From positions 11,423 to 55,284 of the forward strand of contig JAQAJJ010000010.1 in NCBI GenBank assembly GCA_028278675.1: a stretch of 43,862 bases of DNA, given 5' to 3'. The first letter of the stretch is position 1. Each line of letters begins with the position of its first letter. The notes beneath the pieces are model-generated. The model did no database searches, was not told the DNA's origin, and worked only from the letters and a program-made list of their open reading frames with translations. Made by a program: the position numbers and the translations under genes. Below are positions 34,437-42,499 of this stretch, piece by piece. The stretch comes from Candidatus Azophilus lithoversatilis. GTDB taxonomy: Bacteria; Pseudomonadota; Gammaproteobacteria; Pseudomonadales; Azotimanducaceae.

Positions 34437-35236
34437 AACGCCAACTGCCTGTTGAACTGATCTACCAGATCGCTGCCTTGGTGGTGGCGCTCATCATCGT
34501 GCATCTGGCTTACATCACCTTGGTGCGCCCCAACGCCGAGGCCATTCTTGAGGTCCGCGCCGAACAGTCGGCGGCCGGCGAGGCAGTGGCCGATGAGCAA
34601 TCGATCTACGTGATGCTCAAGGACTTCGAGCAGGAGGCCTGTTTCGTGCTGATGCTCTGGGCCATGGCGATCATGGGCTACAAGGGCCGCGCTGCCTTTC
34701 GCGAGCGCAAACTGCTCGGCGAGGACCTCGTTCGAATTCATGAAGGCATGAGCATCCTACCCGAGGACACCCGGGAGTACACCCGCCCAATCCAGGCGCT
34801 GCCCGCGAACGTCCAAAGCTGCCTGCTGCCCCGGGCGCTGCTCTCCGCGCTGCAGCGCTTCGCCTCCACCCGCAACGTCCAGGATGTCTCGGTCGCGGTC
34901 AAGGCCATCTGCGACACTGAATCCGACCGGCTCGACAGCGAGTTGGCCATGGTCCGCTACATCGCCTGGGCCATTCCAAGCATCGGCTTCATCGGCACCG
35001 TGCGCGGCATCAGCCAAGCCTTGGGCCAAGCCTACAAGGCCGTTGAAGGGGATATCGCCGGCGTGACGGCCAGCCTCGGCGTGGCCTTCAACTCCACATT
35101 CATCGCCTTGGTCATCAGCATCATCATCATGTTTCTGATGCATCAACTGCAACTGCTTCAGGAACGCTTGGTGCTTGATGCGCAGACCTACTGCGACCAG
35201 CGGCTGCTTGCCCATCTGCAGGTGCGCGAATCATGA
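34433..35236 (+). CDS. MotA/TolQ/ExbB-type proton-channel protein
   Basis: The 267-aa protein has helices at about 8-30, 66-84, 172-192 and 213-236. The stretch IAWAIPSIGFIGTVRGISQA corresponds to the conserved PxLGFxGTVxG motif of the family, and SLGVAFNSTFIALVISIII corresponds to the last conserved helix. Five copies of such proteins surround a pair of ExbD/TolR/MotB helices and conduct protons to drive movement. The large cytoplasmic loop (about 85-170) is typical. No ExbD, TolR or MotB gene is present; the two VWA proteins downstream supply the matching Asp helix. It has 4-bp ATGA overlaps with both neighbours. Confidence 0.88.
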   Translation: MKRQLPVELIYQIAALVVALIIVHLAYITLVRPNAEAILEVRAEQSAAGEAVADEQSIYVMLKDFEQEACFVLMLWAMAIMGYKGRAAFRERKLLGEDLVRIHEGMSILPEDTREYTRPIQALPANVQSCLLPRALLSALQRFASTRNVQDVSVAVKAICDTESDRLDSELAMVRYIAWAIPSIGFIGTVRGISQALGQAYKAVEGDIAGVTASLGVAFNSTFIALVISIIIMFLMHQLQLLQERLVLDAQTYCDQRLLAHLQVRES

Positions 35237-36417
35237 GCTTGCTGCTTGAACTCAACGACGCGGCCTTAACCCTGTACCGGAACGGCGACCCCATCTATCA
35301 GCAGCCCGCCATCGCCCTGGTCGGCGCCCAAGGGGCGGCATTCGGCGTCGAGGCGTTGAAGTCCGCCCGCCTGCAGCCGCAGCAGGTCAACCAGCAGTAC
35401 CTCGCCCGGCTGAACGCCGATCCGCTGCCGAGGCCCGCCAACGGGGTCGCCAATCACGCCGACCTGATTTACCGGCATCTGCTGGAGTTCAAGGACTTGG
35501 CCGATGAGCCCTTGGCCGTGGCGGTGCCCGGGTTTTTGACCGGGGACCAACTTGGGGTGCTGCTCGGCATCGCCGAGGAGGCCGGCATCCGCATTCGCGG
35601 CTTCGTGGACAGTGCCGTCCTAATGGGCAGCGTGACGGAACTGCGCCCCAAAACTTGGCTGCTCGACCTGCACGCCACTCGCTGCTGCCTGACGGAACTG
35701 CAAGCCAGCAACGAGGGCGGCCAAGCCGTCAGCCGAGGCGCGGTGGAGGACGTCACCGGCTTTGGACTGAGCGCCTGCCTCGACGGCTGGGCCAACCTGA
35801 TCGCTGACCGATTCGTGCGGGACACCCGCTTCGATCCCTTGCACGCCGCCGACTCCGAGCAGCAACTCTACGATCAGTTGCACGCTTGGGCCGAACGCCA
35901 ATCACTGAGCGAACTAGCCGTGGAAATCCGCCAAGGCGACACCACCAGACAGGTTCGGATCGGCGCCATCGCTCTGCGGGACAAGCTGATTCAACGGCTG
36001 GCGCCAGTGGCGGAGAAGGTTCCCGCCGGTGCCCGATTACTGGTCGCACCGCGCAGCGCCGCCTTGCCGGGCTTGGTCGAGGGCTTGGAGGCGCTCGGCA
36101 TGGAAGTTGCTCGCCTGCCGCCGGACATCGTGGCCCGGGCGATGGCGCGGCGGCTTGGGGCCGTGGACGGATTGAAGTGGGTCACCGTGCTGCCGGCTGC
36201 CGCGTTCGAAAGTGGCTCGGCCACCCAGTCGGCACGCGCCAGTTCGCCTACCGGCGAACCGGCCAGCCATGCCCTGTGCGACCACCGCGCCTGGCCCCTG
36301 GCTGGCAACACCTTCGGCCTGCCGGAGCAAGGCCGCATCGGGGAGGTAGTCGAGTGCGGCGGGCGGCGCTTCGAACTGATTGCGGTGGAGGACGCGAACC
36401 GAACCTCGACTGGATAG
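35233..36417 (+). CDS. degenerate Hsp70/actin-fold protein
   Basis: The 394-aa protein follows the order of an Hsp70 nucleotide-binding domain: a first beta segment (MSLLLELNDAALTLYRNG) in the place of phosphate-1, then AVAVPGFLTGDQLGVLLGIA and IRIRGFVDSAVLMG, which match the Hsp70 regions around TVPAYF and the EPTAAA helix, then TWLLDLHATRCCLTEL where phosphate-2 (usually DxGGGT) should be. The glycines of both phosphate loops are missing, so ATP binding is doubtful. It has no signal peptide and would lie in the cytoplasm, where it could dock onto the channel protein. The assignment rests on the order of segments seen by eye. Confidence 0.6.
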   Translation: MSLLLELNDAALTLYRNGDPIYQQPAIALVGAQGAAFGVEALKSARLQPQQVNQQYLARLNADPLPRPANGVANHADLIYRHLLEFKDLADEPLAVAVPGFLTGDQLGVLLGIAEEAGIRIRGFVDSAVLMGSVTELRPKTWLLDLHATRCCLTELQASNEGGQAVSRGAVEDVTGFGLSACLDGWANLIADRFVRDTRFDPLHAADSEQQLYDQLHAWAERQSLSELAVEIRQGDTTRQVRIGAIALRDKLIQRLAPVAEKVPAGARLLVAPRSAALPGLVEGLEALGMEVARLPPDIVARAMARRLGAVDGLKWVTVLPAAAFESGSATQSARASSPTGEPASHALCDHRAWPLAGNTFGLPEQGRIGEVVECGGRRFELIAVEDANRTSTG

Positions 36418-36426
36418 GCGAGCGAC

Positions 36427-37515
36427 ATGGCTAGGCGGCGTTCCTTAAGCGTATTCTCACTCTCCTTCCTGGACGTGATGTCCTGCGGCTTCGGTGCCGT
36501 GGTGTTGATCTTCCTGATCATCAATCACGAAACCGAAGAGGACGCCAAGATCGTCAACCAGGACCGGTTGGCGGAGATTCGGCTACTCGACTATCAAGTG
36601 CGGAACGGCGAACGGGATCGGTTTGAATTGAAGGAGCAGTTGGAGGGGGTTCTGCAACGGCTCGGCGACTCGCGGCAAAAGCTGGTCAGTGCCGAAGCCG
36701 ACCTGGAGCAGTTGCGCCGCGACTTCGATGACCTTGACGTCGAATCATCGGCGGAACGGGAGTCCGTCGAGCGGCTCAAGAGCGACCTTGAGGCCCGTGA
36801 AGAGGAAGTGGCGCGCTTGCGCCAGATCGAGCAAGCCAACCAAGGCAACCGGGCGCGGGCCTTCGCCGGTGACGGCGACCGCCAATACCTGACTGGGCTG
36901 AAGGTGGGCGGACGCAACATTCTGATCGCCGTCGATGCCTCGGCCAGCATGCTCGACCGCACCATCGTCAACGTGCTGCGCCGCCGCAACATGCCTGAGG
37001 AGCGCCGCCGGCAAGCACCCAAGTGGCGGCGGGCCGTGCGCACCGTGGAATGGCTTGCCGCCCAGTTGCCCTTGGACGCGGACTTCCAGCTATTCGCCTT
37101 TAACGAGCAGACCCGCTCGCTGGTAACGGGCAGCGATGACCAATGGACGCCGCTTGGCGACGGCAGCGCCTTGGCGGCGGCCATGGACGCCTTGAGTGGA
37201 ATGGTGCCCAGCGGCGGCACCAGCCTGCAGCGGCTTACTGTCAAGCTGCGCGCTCTGAACCCGTTGCCGGACAACGTTTACCTAGTGACCGACTCGCTGC
37301 CCACCCAAGGTGCCCGCGCACCCCGGCGGGCAACCATTTCCGGGTCCGATCGCCTCGACCTATTCCGCGATGCGCTGCGGCAAATGCCCCTGCAGGTGCC
37401 AATCAACGTCATCCTGTTTCCGATGGAGGGCGATCCCTTGGCCTCAGCCGCCTATTGGAACTTGGCGCGCACCAGCGGCGGTGCCTACATGGCCCCTTCG
37501 AGGGACTGGCCGTAG
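36427..37515 (+). CDS. ExbD/TolR-like helix fused to a VWA domain, paralogue 1
   Basis: The 362-aa protein starts with a short basic end and a helix (LSFLDVMSCGFGAVVLIFLI, about 12-31) that aligns with the ExbD/TolR helix motif (P-F/L-I/L-D-V-xx-V-L-L), placing D16 at the proton-carrying Asp. A long coiled coil (about 38-138) follows, then a VWA domain from about residue 160 with a complete MIDAS metal site: D170, S172 and S174 in DASAS, T265 in GGT and D289 in VTDS. Thus the periplasmic part is a VWA ligand-binding domain instead of the usual ExbD or OmpA domain. It starts 9 bp after the Hsp70-like gene. Confidence 0.85.
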   Translation: MARRRSLSVFSLSFLDVMSCGFGAVVLIFLIINHETEEDAKIVNQDRLAEIRLLDYQVRNGERDRFELKEQLEGVLQRLGDSRQKLVSAEADLEQLRRDFDDLDVESSAERESVERLKSDLEAREEEVARLRQIEQANQGNRARAFAGDGDRQYLTGLKVGGRNILIAVDASASMLDRTIVNVLRRRNMPEERRRQAPKWRRAVRTVEWLAAQLPLDADFQLFAFNEQTRSLVTGSDDQWTPLGDGSALAAAMDALSGMVPSGGTSLQRLTVKLRALNPLPDNVYLVTDSLPTQGARAPRRATISGSDRLDLFRDALRQMPLQVPINVILFPMEGDPLASAAYWNLARTSGGAYMAPSRDWP

Positions 37516-37528
37516 CGCCGGCGCATCG

Positions 37529-38521
37529 ATGAGCACCCGCAACAGAAGATTGATTGAGGAGTTCAGCGTCTCCTTCCTCGACGTGATCTGCTGCGGCTTC
37601 GGCGCCATCATCCTGCTGCTGATGATCACCAAGACCGTGGAACCCATTCTGCTGGAGCGATCGGTTATCAGTCTGGAAGGCCAGGTAGCGAGCCGCGAGC
37701 AGGCGCTCTACGACATTCAAGGGCAGATCCGGGAACTGCGCCGGCAACTGGCCGACGCCAGCGGCCAGCTCGACGACAGTCTTCTCGCCCTAGCCCGCAT
37801 GGAGCGGGAGCTGACCCGCATCCTCGGCCAATTCACCGCCACCACCGAAGACCAGGAACAGATGCGCAAGCAAACCCTGAAGCTCGCCGCGGCGCGTCAG
37901 TCGCTGACCGATGAAATGGAGCGCCTGCTCGGCCTCGACTTCCGCCGCCAGAGCGATCTGATCGGCGGCATCGCGGTGGACAGCGAGTACATCATCTTCG
38001 TCATCGACACCTCCGGCAGCATGTTCAACAGCGCTTGGCCGCAAGTGCTGCGCAAGGTGAGCGAAACCTTGGACGTCTATCCCACCGTCAAGGGCATCCA
38101 AGTGATGAACGACATGGGCGAGTACATGTTCGCAAGCTACCGAGGCCAGTGGATTCCCGACACCCCGGCCCGCCGCCAATCCATCATCAACACGCTGCGC
38201 AGCTGGAGCCCATTCAGCAACTCAAGCCCCGTGGAGGGCATTCAAGCGGCCATCGACACCTATTACGCGCCCGACAAGCGCATCGGCATCTATGTGTTCG
38301 GCGACGACTACAGCGGTGATTCCGTGGAGGAGGTGGTGGACGCCGTGGACCGCATCAACGTCGCCGACGAGTCCGGCCGCCGCCGGGTGCGCATCAACGC
38401 GGTCGGCTTTCCCGTGCATCTGCAAAGACCGAACGCCCGCGTCTACCGCTTTGCCGCGCTGATGCGGGAGCTGGCCTACCGCAACGACGGAACCTTTGTC
38501 GGTTTGTCGGAATTCCAGTAG
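37529..38521 (+). CDS. ExbD/TolR-like helix fused to a VWA domain, paralogue 2
   Basis: A 330-aa paralogue of the preceding protein. The N-terminal helix (VSFLDVICCGFGAIILLLMI, about 14-33) repeats the SFLDVxxCGFGA motif with D18 in the same place, a coiled coil spans about 45-135, and the VWA domain begins near 150 with D160, S162 and S164 in DTSGS. The T of the MIDAS is replaced by Ser (NSSPVEG), while the second Asp is kept in FGDD. Two different subunits suggest a heterodimer in the channel, as the ExbD and TolR helices work in pairs. ATG 37529 lies 13 bp after the first paralogue. Confidence 0.85.
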   Translation: MSTRNRRLIEEFSVSFLDVICCGFGAIILLLMITKTVEPILLERSVISLEGQVASREQALYDIQGQIRELRRQLADASGQLDDSLLALARMERELTRILGQFTATTEDQEQMRKQTLKLAAARQSLTDEMERLLGLDFRRQSDLIGGIAVDSEYIIFVIDTSGSMFNSAWPQVLRKVSETLDVYPTVKGIQVMNDMGEYMFASYRGQWIPDTPARRQSIINTLRSWSPFSNSSPVEGIQAAIDTYYAPDKRIGIYVFGDDYSGDSVEEVVDAVDRINVADESGRRRVRINAVGFPVHLQRPNARVYRFAALMRELAYRNDGTFVGLSEFQ

Positions 38522-38553
38522 TCTTGGCTGAGGAACGGGTGCACGAGAGCCCC

Positions 38554-39171
38554 ATGTCAGAACGATTCGCAAAATGCGCCCTGATTGTCACCTTGGCTTC
38601 GGCAGCGTTCGGCTGTGCGGGCGCCAAGGTGGCCGTGCCCACGGGCTTTCCGGTGCCGCAAGTGGCCAAGGTGCCGCTACCGGTCGGCCTCTACTTGGAT
38701 GAGGCGCTGCTGTCTTACGTCCATCGGGAATCCTTGGAGCAGCGCGGCGACTGGGAGATCGAGCTTGGCTCCGCCCAGCGGCCGATGTTCGACACCCTGC
38801 TGAGCGGCCTGTTCATCGGCCACCGCTCGGTCAATCAGCTTGGGGCCAGCCACGATGACATCGCTGGGGTGCTGGCACCCTCCATTGAGGAGTTGCAGCT
38901 TGCAATCCCGGAGCAGACCCGCTCGGAGTACTACGAGGTCTGGATTCGCTATCGCTTTGAACTGCATGCCAACGACGGCGAAAAGCTGGGGCAGTGGGAC
39001 CTCACCGCCTACGGCAAGGCCCATCAGCAGAATCACGCCGGTGCCTCGGCGGCCCTGCAAAGCGCGGCGCTGGTCGCCTGCCGCGACGCGATGGCGTTCT
39101 TCACCCAGCAGTTCGGCAAAGTGCCTGTGGTACGAACCTGGCTTGACAGCGAATTGGGGGGCCCAGCATGA
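38554..39171 (+). CDS. lipoprotein of unknown function
   Basis: From ATG 38554 the 205-aa product has a lipoprotein signal ending ASAAFGC (Cys near residue 23); a TTG at 38524 would only add a hydrophilic tail before it. The mature part has mixed alpha-beta character (EIELGSAQRPMFDTLLSGLF, YYEVWIRYRFELHANDGEKL) like small outer-membrane-associated lipoproteins that bind a partner. No family assigned. It overlaps the last operon gene by 4 bp. Confidence 0.68.
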   Translation: MSERFAKCALIVTLASAAFGCAGAKVAVPTGFPVPQVAKVPLPVGLYLDEALLSYVHRESLEQRGDWEIELGSAQRPMFDTLLSGLFIGHRSVNQLGASHDDIAGVLAPSIEELQLAIPEQTRSEYYEVWIRYRFELHANDGEKLGQWDLTAYGKAHQQNHAGASAALQSAALVACRDAMAFFTQQFGKVPVVRTWLDSELGGPA

Positions 39172-39803
39172 GATCGGTCCGCATCACCGCGTTCCTTTTG
39201 GCCGGTGCGGGCCTGCACGGTTGCGTCACCGCAACCGTGCAGGAGGTGACCACCGGCGACTCCATCGTGGTACTCGGACGGCGCAGCCAACCCACCGCCT
39301 CCGAAACCGAGCTCGACTTCATCTCCTGCGTGGCCGACAACATGAGCCGCGGCCAAAACGCGCTCAACGTGGTCAGCGAACAGCGCTTTCTGGACGCGAC
39401 CTTCCCCTGGTTCGAGCCACGCATCGCCCCGCTCAACCACACCGAGCTGCCCACCATCATCAAGCAGGCACCCTTGGCCGAGCGATTGGACGAAATGGGA
39501 CTAAAGTACCTGGTCTGGATCGAGGGCTCCACCCAACGCATCGACTCCGGCGGATCGCTGAGCTGCGTCGTCGGGCCCGGCGGCGGGGGCTGCTTCGGAT
39601 TCCTGTCCTGGGAGAACGACTCCGCCTACGAAGCCTCCGTCTGGGATGTGGAAACCGGCCAAGCTGCCGGCAAGATCAGTTCCGAGGCCACGGGCATGAG
39701 CTACATGCCCGCCGTCATCGTGCCGATCCCGCTCATCGCCCGGGTCCGTTCATCGGCCTGCACAAGCCTCGCCAACCAGTTGAAGTCGTTCGTGGTGAAC
39801 TGA
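39168..39803 (+). CDS. lipoprotein of unknown function, last gene of the operon
   Basis: The 211-aa protein begins in an ATGA overlap and has a lipobox (LAGAGLHGC, Cys at 19). The mature part starts with a strand-rich segment (VQEVTTGDSIVVLGRR), has four further Cys residues that could make disulfides (ISCVAD, LSCVVG, GGCFGF, SSACTS), and a hydrophobic stretch (MPAVIVPIPLIARV) near the end. It resembles by eye CsgG/TolB-N-type domains of envelope lipoproteins. No terminator with a T-run was found behind it; GTCAG 39831-39835 and CTGAC 39847-39851 form only a small hairpin. Confidence 0.66.
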   Translation: MRSVRITAFLLAGAGLHGCVTATVQEVTTGDSIVVLGRRSQPTASETELDFISCVADNMSRGQNALNVVSEQRFLDATFPWFEPRIAPLNHTELPTIIKQAPLAERLDEMGLKYLVWIEGSTQRIDSGGSLSCVVGPGGGGCFGFLSWENDSAYEASVWDVETGQAAGKISSEATGMSYMPAVIVPIPLIARVRSSACTSLANQLKSFVVN

Positions 39804-39908
39804 TGAGTTGCGCCGCGCAATTGGGATTCCGTCAGCCCCGGGGAGCCTGACCCAGCAGGGCTTAGATCTCCGGGCCGGACTTGGCAAGAGCAGGCCGCAA
39901 CCCCTCAA

Positions 39909-40310
39909 CTAAACCTTCCACCCGCGCCATGCGGTTCTCAACGCCCGCATTGCCAAGGGTTGCAACGAAGCGATGGCGCGCTGCCGGCGTTCCCGAAGGG
40001 CGTGCGGCCATTGGCCCGTGGCCGCGTTTCGGCAGACGATCCAGAAGCAGTGTCGCTTTCCGGCATGGTGAGCGGTCTTCCACTTGGTGGAAGCCATCGG
40101 TCCAGCCCTGATCTTCACGATCAAATCGCAGACCGTGAAGCCAGCCTTCTCGGCCATTCGCATGAAATCGCAATGCGGCCACTTTGATCGATGGCAGTTC
40201 ACTATGTCCGTGACTTTCGCGAGCAGCAAACCGTTCGGCTTCAGTATGCGCTTGGGCTGCTCCAGGAACGGCGGATGTAGGTGGCTCAGGGTCCGGCATT
40301 GCGCCCTCAA
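39909..40310 (-). pseudogene. remnant of a DNA methyltransferase
   Basis: The minus-strand frame gives RILKPNGLLLAKVTDIVNCH, then FMRMAEKAGFTVCDLIVKIR and KTAHHAGKRHCFWIVCRN. This is the C-terminal part of a site-specific DNA methyltransferase of the DNA_methylase type. The catalytic and S-adenosylmethionine motifs that belong before it are gone; upstream the frame has no sensible start. The rest of the 601-bp gap 39804-40404 shows nothing else recognisable. It was probably part of a restriction-modification or phage-derived gene set. Confidence 0.65.
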
Positions 40311-40404
40311 TGAGATCGGTAAGCGGCATTTCGGTCATGCCAACCAGTCCCCGCAGCGGAGCCGCTGAAAGATGTGTGAAAAAAGAACCCTTCGGCGACG
40401 ACCA

Positions 40405-41295
40405 TCAGCCGATCTCCCGGCACATCTCCCGCAACGCCGCGGTGAACGTCAAGGGTTGGTCCAGGAAAACATGCTGCTGTGCGGCCGGGATGGCCACAGC
40501 GGGTACCTCGCCGGGAATCAACGACTGCATGTGCTGGCGGGTTCGTTCGCTGAACAGCTTGCTCTCGGCACCGTAGATCATGCCAATAGGCAGGCGCAGG
40601 TTGGCGTAGTCCTCGGGGTGGCGTTCGGCGTCCTTGAGGACATTGGGCAGGTCCTCATCGAACTTCCACGCCCAGCCGCCGCCGTCGATCGGCATCAATG
40701 AATGGCGGGCGATGTACTCAAGAATGTAGGCGTTGGCGCAGGACTGCGGGGGCTGCAGGCGAAAGCGGGCCAGCGCCGTGGGTTTGTCAGGGTAGGCTTT
40801 GGCTCGTCCACCCATCGAGGGCATGTCCGGGAACGGCTCATCGGGATGGCGCAGGCCCGAGTCGACCAGGATCAACGCGCCGAAGCGTTGCGGATGGAGG
40901 TTGGCCGCTTTGGTCGCCATGTTGCCGCCGAAGCTGTGGCCCACCACGACGACATCCGTACCTAAGCCCGCCGCATCGCAAACGGCCACGATTTCCTTGG
41001 CGTAGGTGGTCGAATCGTATTCGTAGCGGTAGTCTGAATCACCCATGCCGGTGAGGTCCATGGCGACCACGCGATAATCCTCCGCCAAGGCCGGGGCGAT
41101 GAAATCCCACCAGCGGGAGTGGGCGTTCATGCCGTGGATCAGCAGCAATCCCCGCTCACCCTGCGGCGCACCCCAGGAACGCCAGACCACGTCGCACTCA
41201 TCCACTTCAACCGCCGCGGATTCGCTCGGCGTCTCCACCGCCTTGAAAAACCATTCCGGGATGGCGGCGGGTTGGCCCCGATCCCAGCGGGCCAT
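40405..41295 (-). CDS. alpha/beta-fold hydrolase
   Basis: The 296-aa protein has the classic features of this superfamily: oxyanion strand LLLIHGMNAHSRWW, the MDLTGMGDSD turn, nucleophile S121 in GHSFGG, an acid in YGAESKLF and the catalytic His H275 in AQQHVF. It would hydrolyse an ester, thioester or C-C bond in the cytoplasm. The start lies 2 bp after the stop of an acyl-CoA dehydrogenase gene, so it may cleave a product of that pathway. Substrate cannot be predicted from sequence. Confidence 0.88.
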   Translation of the reverse strand: MARWDRGQPAAIPEWFFKAVETPSESAAVEVDECDVVWRSWGAPQGERGLLLIHGMNAHSRWWDFIAPALAEDYRVVAMDLTGMGDSDYRYEYDSTTYAKEIVAVCDAAGLGTDVVVVGHSFGGNMATKAANLHPQRFGALILVDSGLRHPDEPFPDMPSMGGRAKAYPDKPTALARFRLQPPQSCANAYILEYIARHSLMPIDGGGWAWKFDEDLPNVLKDAERHPEDYANLRLPIGMIYGAESKLFSERTRQHMQSLIPGEVPAVAIPAAQQHVFLDQPLTFTAALREMCREIG

Positions 41296-41297
41296 GA

Positions 41298-42428
41298 TCA
41301 GAGCGACCCGAAGCGCTTCAAGTGGTGGTCCACGTTGCCGAACAGAGCGTCAATCATGGTCAAGCGCTTGAAGTAGTGGCCGATATTGAGTTCATCGGTC
41401 ATGCCCATGCCGCCGTGCAACTGCACCGCGCTCTGACCGACGAAGCGGCCGGACTTGCCCACCTGCACCTTGAAGGCCGAGACCGCCTTTTGCGCCTCCG
41501 GTCCGTAACCCTCTGCCATGCGCATGGCGGCCATGTACATGAGGGACTTCGCCTGCTCGTACTCCATGAACATATCGACCATGCGATGCTGCAGCACCTG
41601 AAACTTGCCGATCGGCTGGCCGAACTGCTTGCGGGTCTTGCAGTACTCCACGGTGTCCTTGTAGAGCACCTCCATGCACCCCACCGCCTCGGCGCCGACG
41701 GCCAGGATGCCTTCATCGATCACCTGTTCGAGAACCGGCAGGCCGCCGCCCTCCTCACCGAGTAGCGCGTCGGCGTCGAGATCCACGTCCTCCAAGGTCA
41801 CTTCCGAAGCGGCGAAGCCGTCCACGGTGGGATAGTTGCGCCGGCTGATGCCGTCGGCGTTTGCGGGCACCAGAAAGAGGGAGACGCCCGCCACATCACG
41901 CTGCGCTCCGGCACTGCGCGCCGACACCACCAGCCAATCCGCCGACGGGCCGTTGAGCGTCACTGCCTTGTAGCCATTGAGACGCCAACCGCCATTGTGC
42001 CGCATGGCTGCGGTGGTGAGGTCCGCCAAGTTGTAGCGCCCTTGGGGCTCGGCGAAGGCGAGCGCCGCCTGGCATTCCCCGGTGACAATGCCGGTCAGCG
42101 CGGCCTGCTTTTGCGCCTTGGTTCCGGCTAGCCGCAATGCACCGCCAGCCAGCACCACGGTGGCCAAAAGCGGTTCGACGAGCAGCCCCTTGCCGAACTG
42201 CTCCCACATGGCGATGCTCTCTACAGGGCCACCACCGAAGCCGCCGTCCTCCTCGGCGAAAGGCACCGCCAACCAGCCGAGTTCGGCAAAGGTTTGCCAG
42301 TGGTCGGCGTTGAAGTCCGCTTCGGACTGAACCGTCTTTTGGCGTTCATTGAAGCCGTAGTCGTTTTGAATAAAGCGCTCAATGCTCTCCTTGAGAAGCG
42401 TCTGCTCCTCCGAAAACGAAAAATCCAT
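41298..42428 (-). CDS. acyl-CoA dehydrogenase
   Basis: The 376-aa FAD enzyme shows the N-terminal helical domain (MDFSFSEEQTLLKESIERF), ELGWLAVPFAEEDGGFGGGP, the CQAALAFAEPQGRYNLAD region, a middle beta domain, and the C-terminal HGGMGMTDELNIGHYFKRL signature. That ending is seen in FadE subunits of the heteromeric type that act on steroid side chains or branched acids. ATG 42428 has AGAGGG upstream; a longer frame to 42503 has none. The neighbour upstream is a second, diverged dehydrogenase, so both may form one complex. Confidence 0.88.
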   Translation of the reverse strand: MDFSFSEEQTLLKESIERFIQNDYGFNERQKTVQSEADFNADHWQTFAELGWLAVPFAEEDGGFGGGPVESIAMWEQFGKGLLVEPLLATVVLAGGALRLAGTKAQKQAALTGIVTGECQAALAFAEPQGRYNLADLTTAAMRHNGGWRLNGYKAVTLNGPSADWLVVSARSAGAQRDVAGVSLFLVPANADGISRRNYPTVDGFAASEVTLEDVDLDADALLGEEGGGLPVLEQVIDEGILAVGAEAVGCMEVLYKDTVEYCKTRKQFGQPIGKFQVLQHRMVDMFMEYEQAKSLMYMAAMRMAEGYGPEAQKAVSAFKVQVGKSGRFVGQSAVQLHGGMGMTDELNIGHYFKRLTMIDALFGNVDHHLKRFGSL

Positions 42429-42499
42429 CAAACCCTCTTGCGCTGTTGTTCGGAGTTCCTTGGGGCGGTTGCAACGCATGACCGTCGGGTCAGACGCCT

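Noticed and set aside
34433-38521. Zorya-type anti-phage system
   Set aside because: A MotA-like channel is present, but there is no ZorB with an OmpA-type domain and no ZorC, ZorD or ZorE helicase or nuclease.
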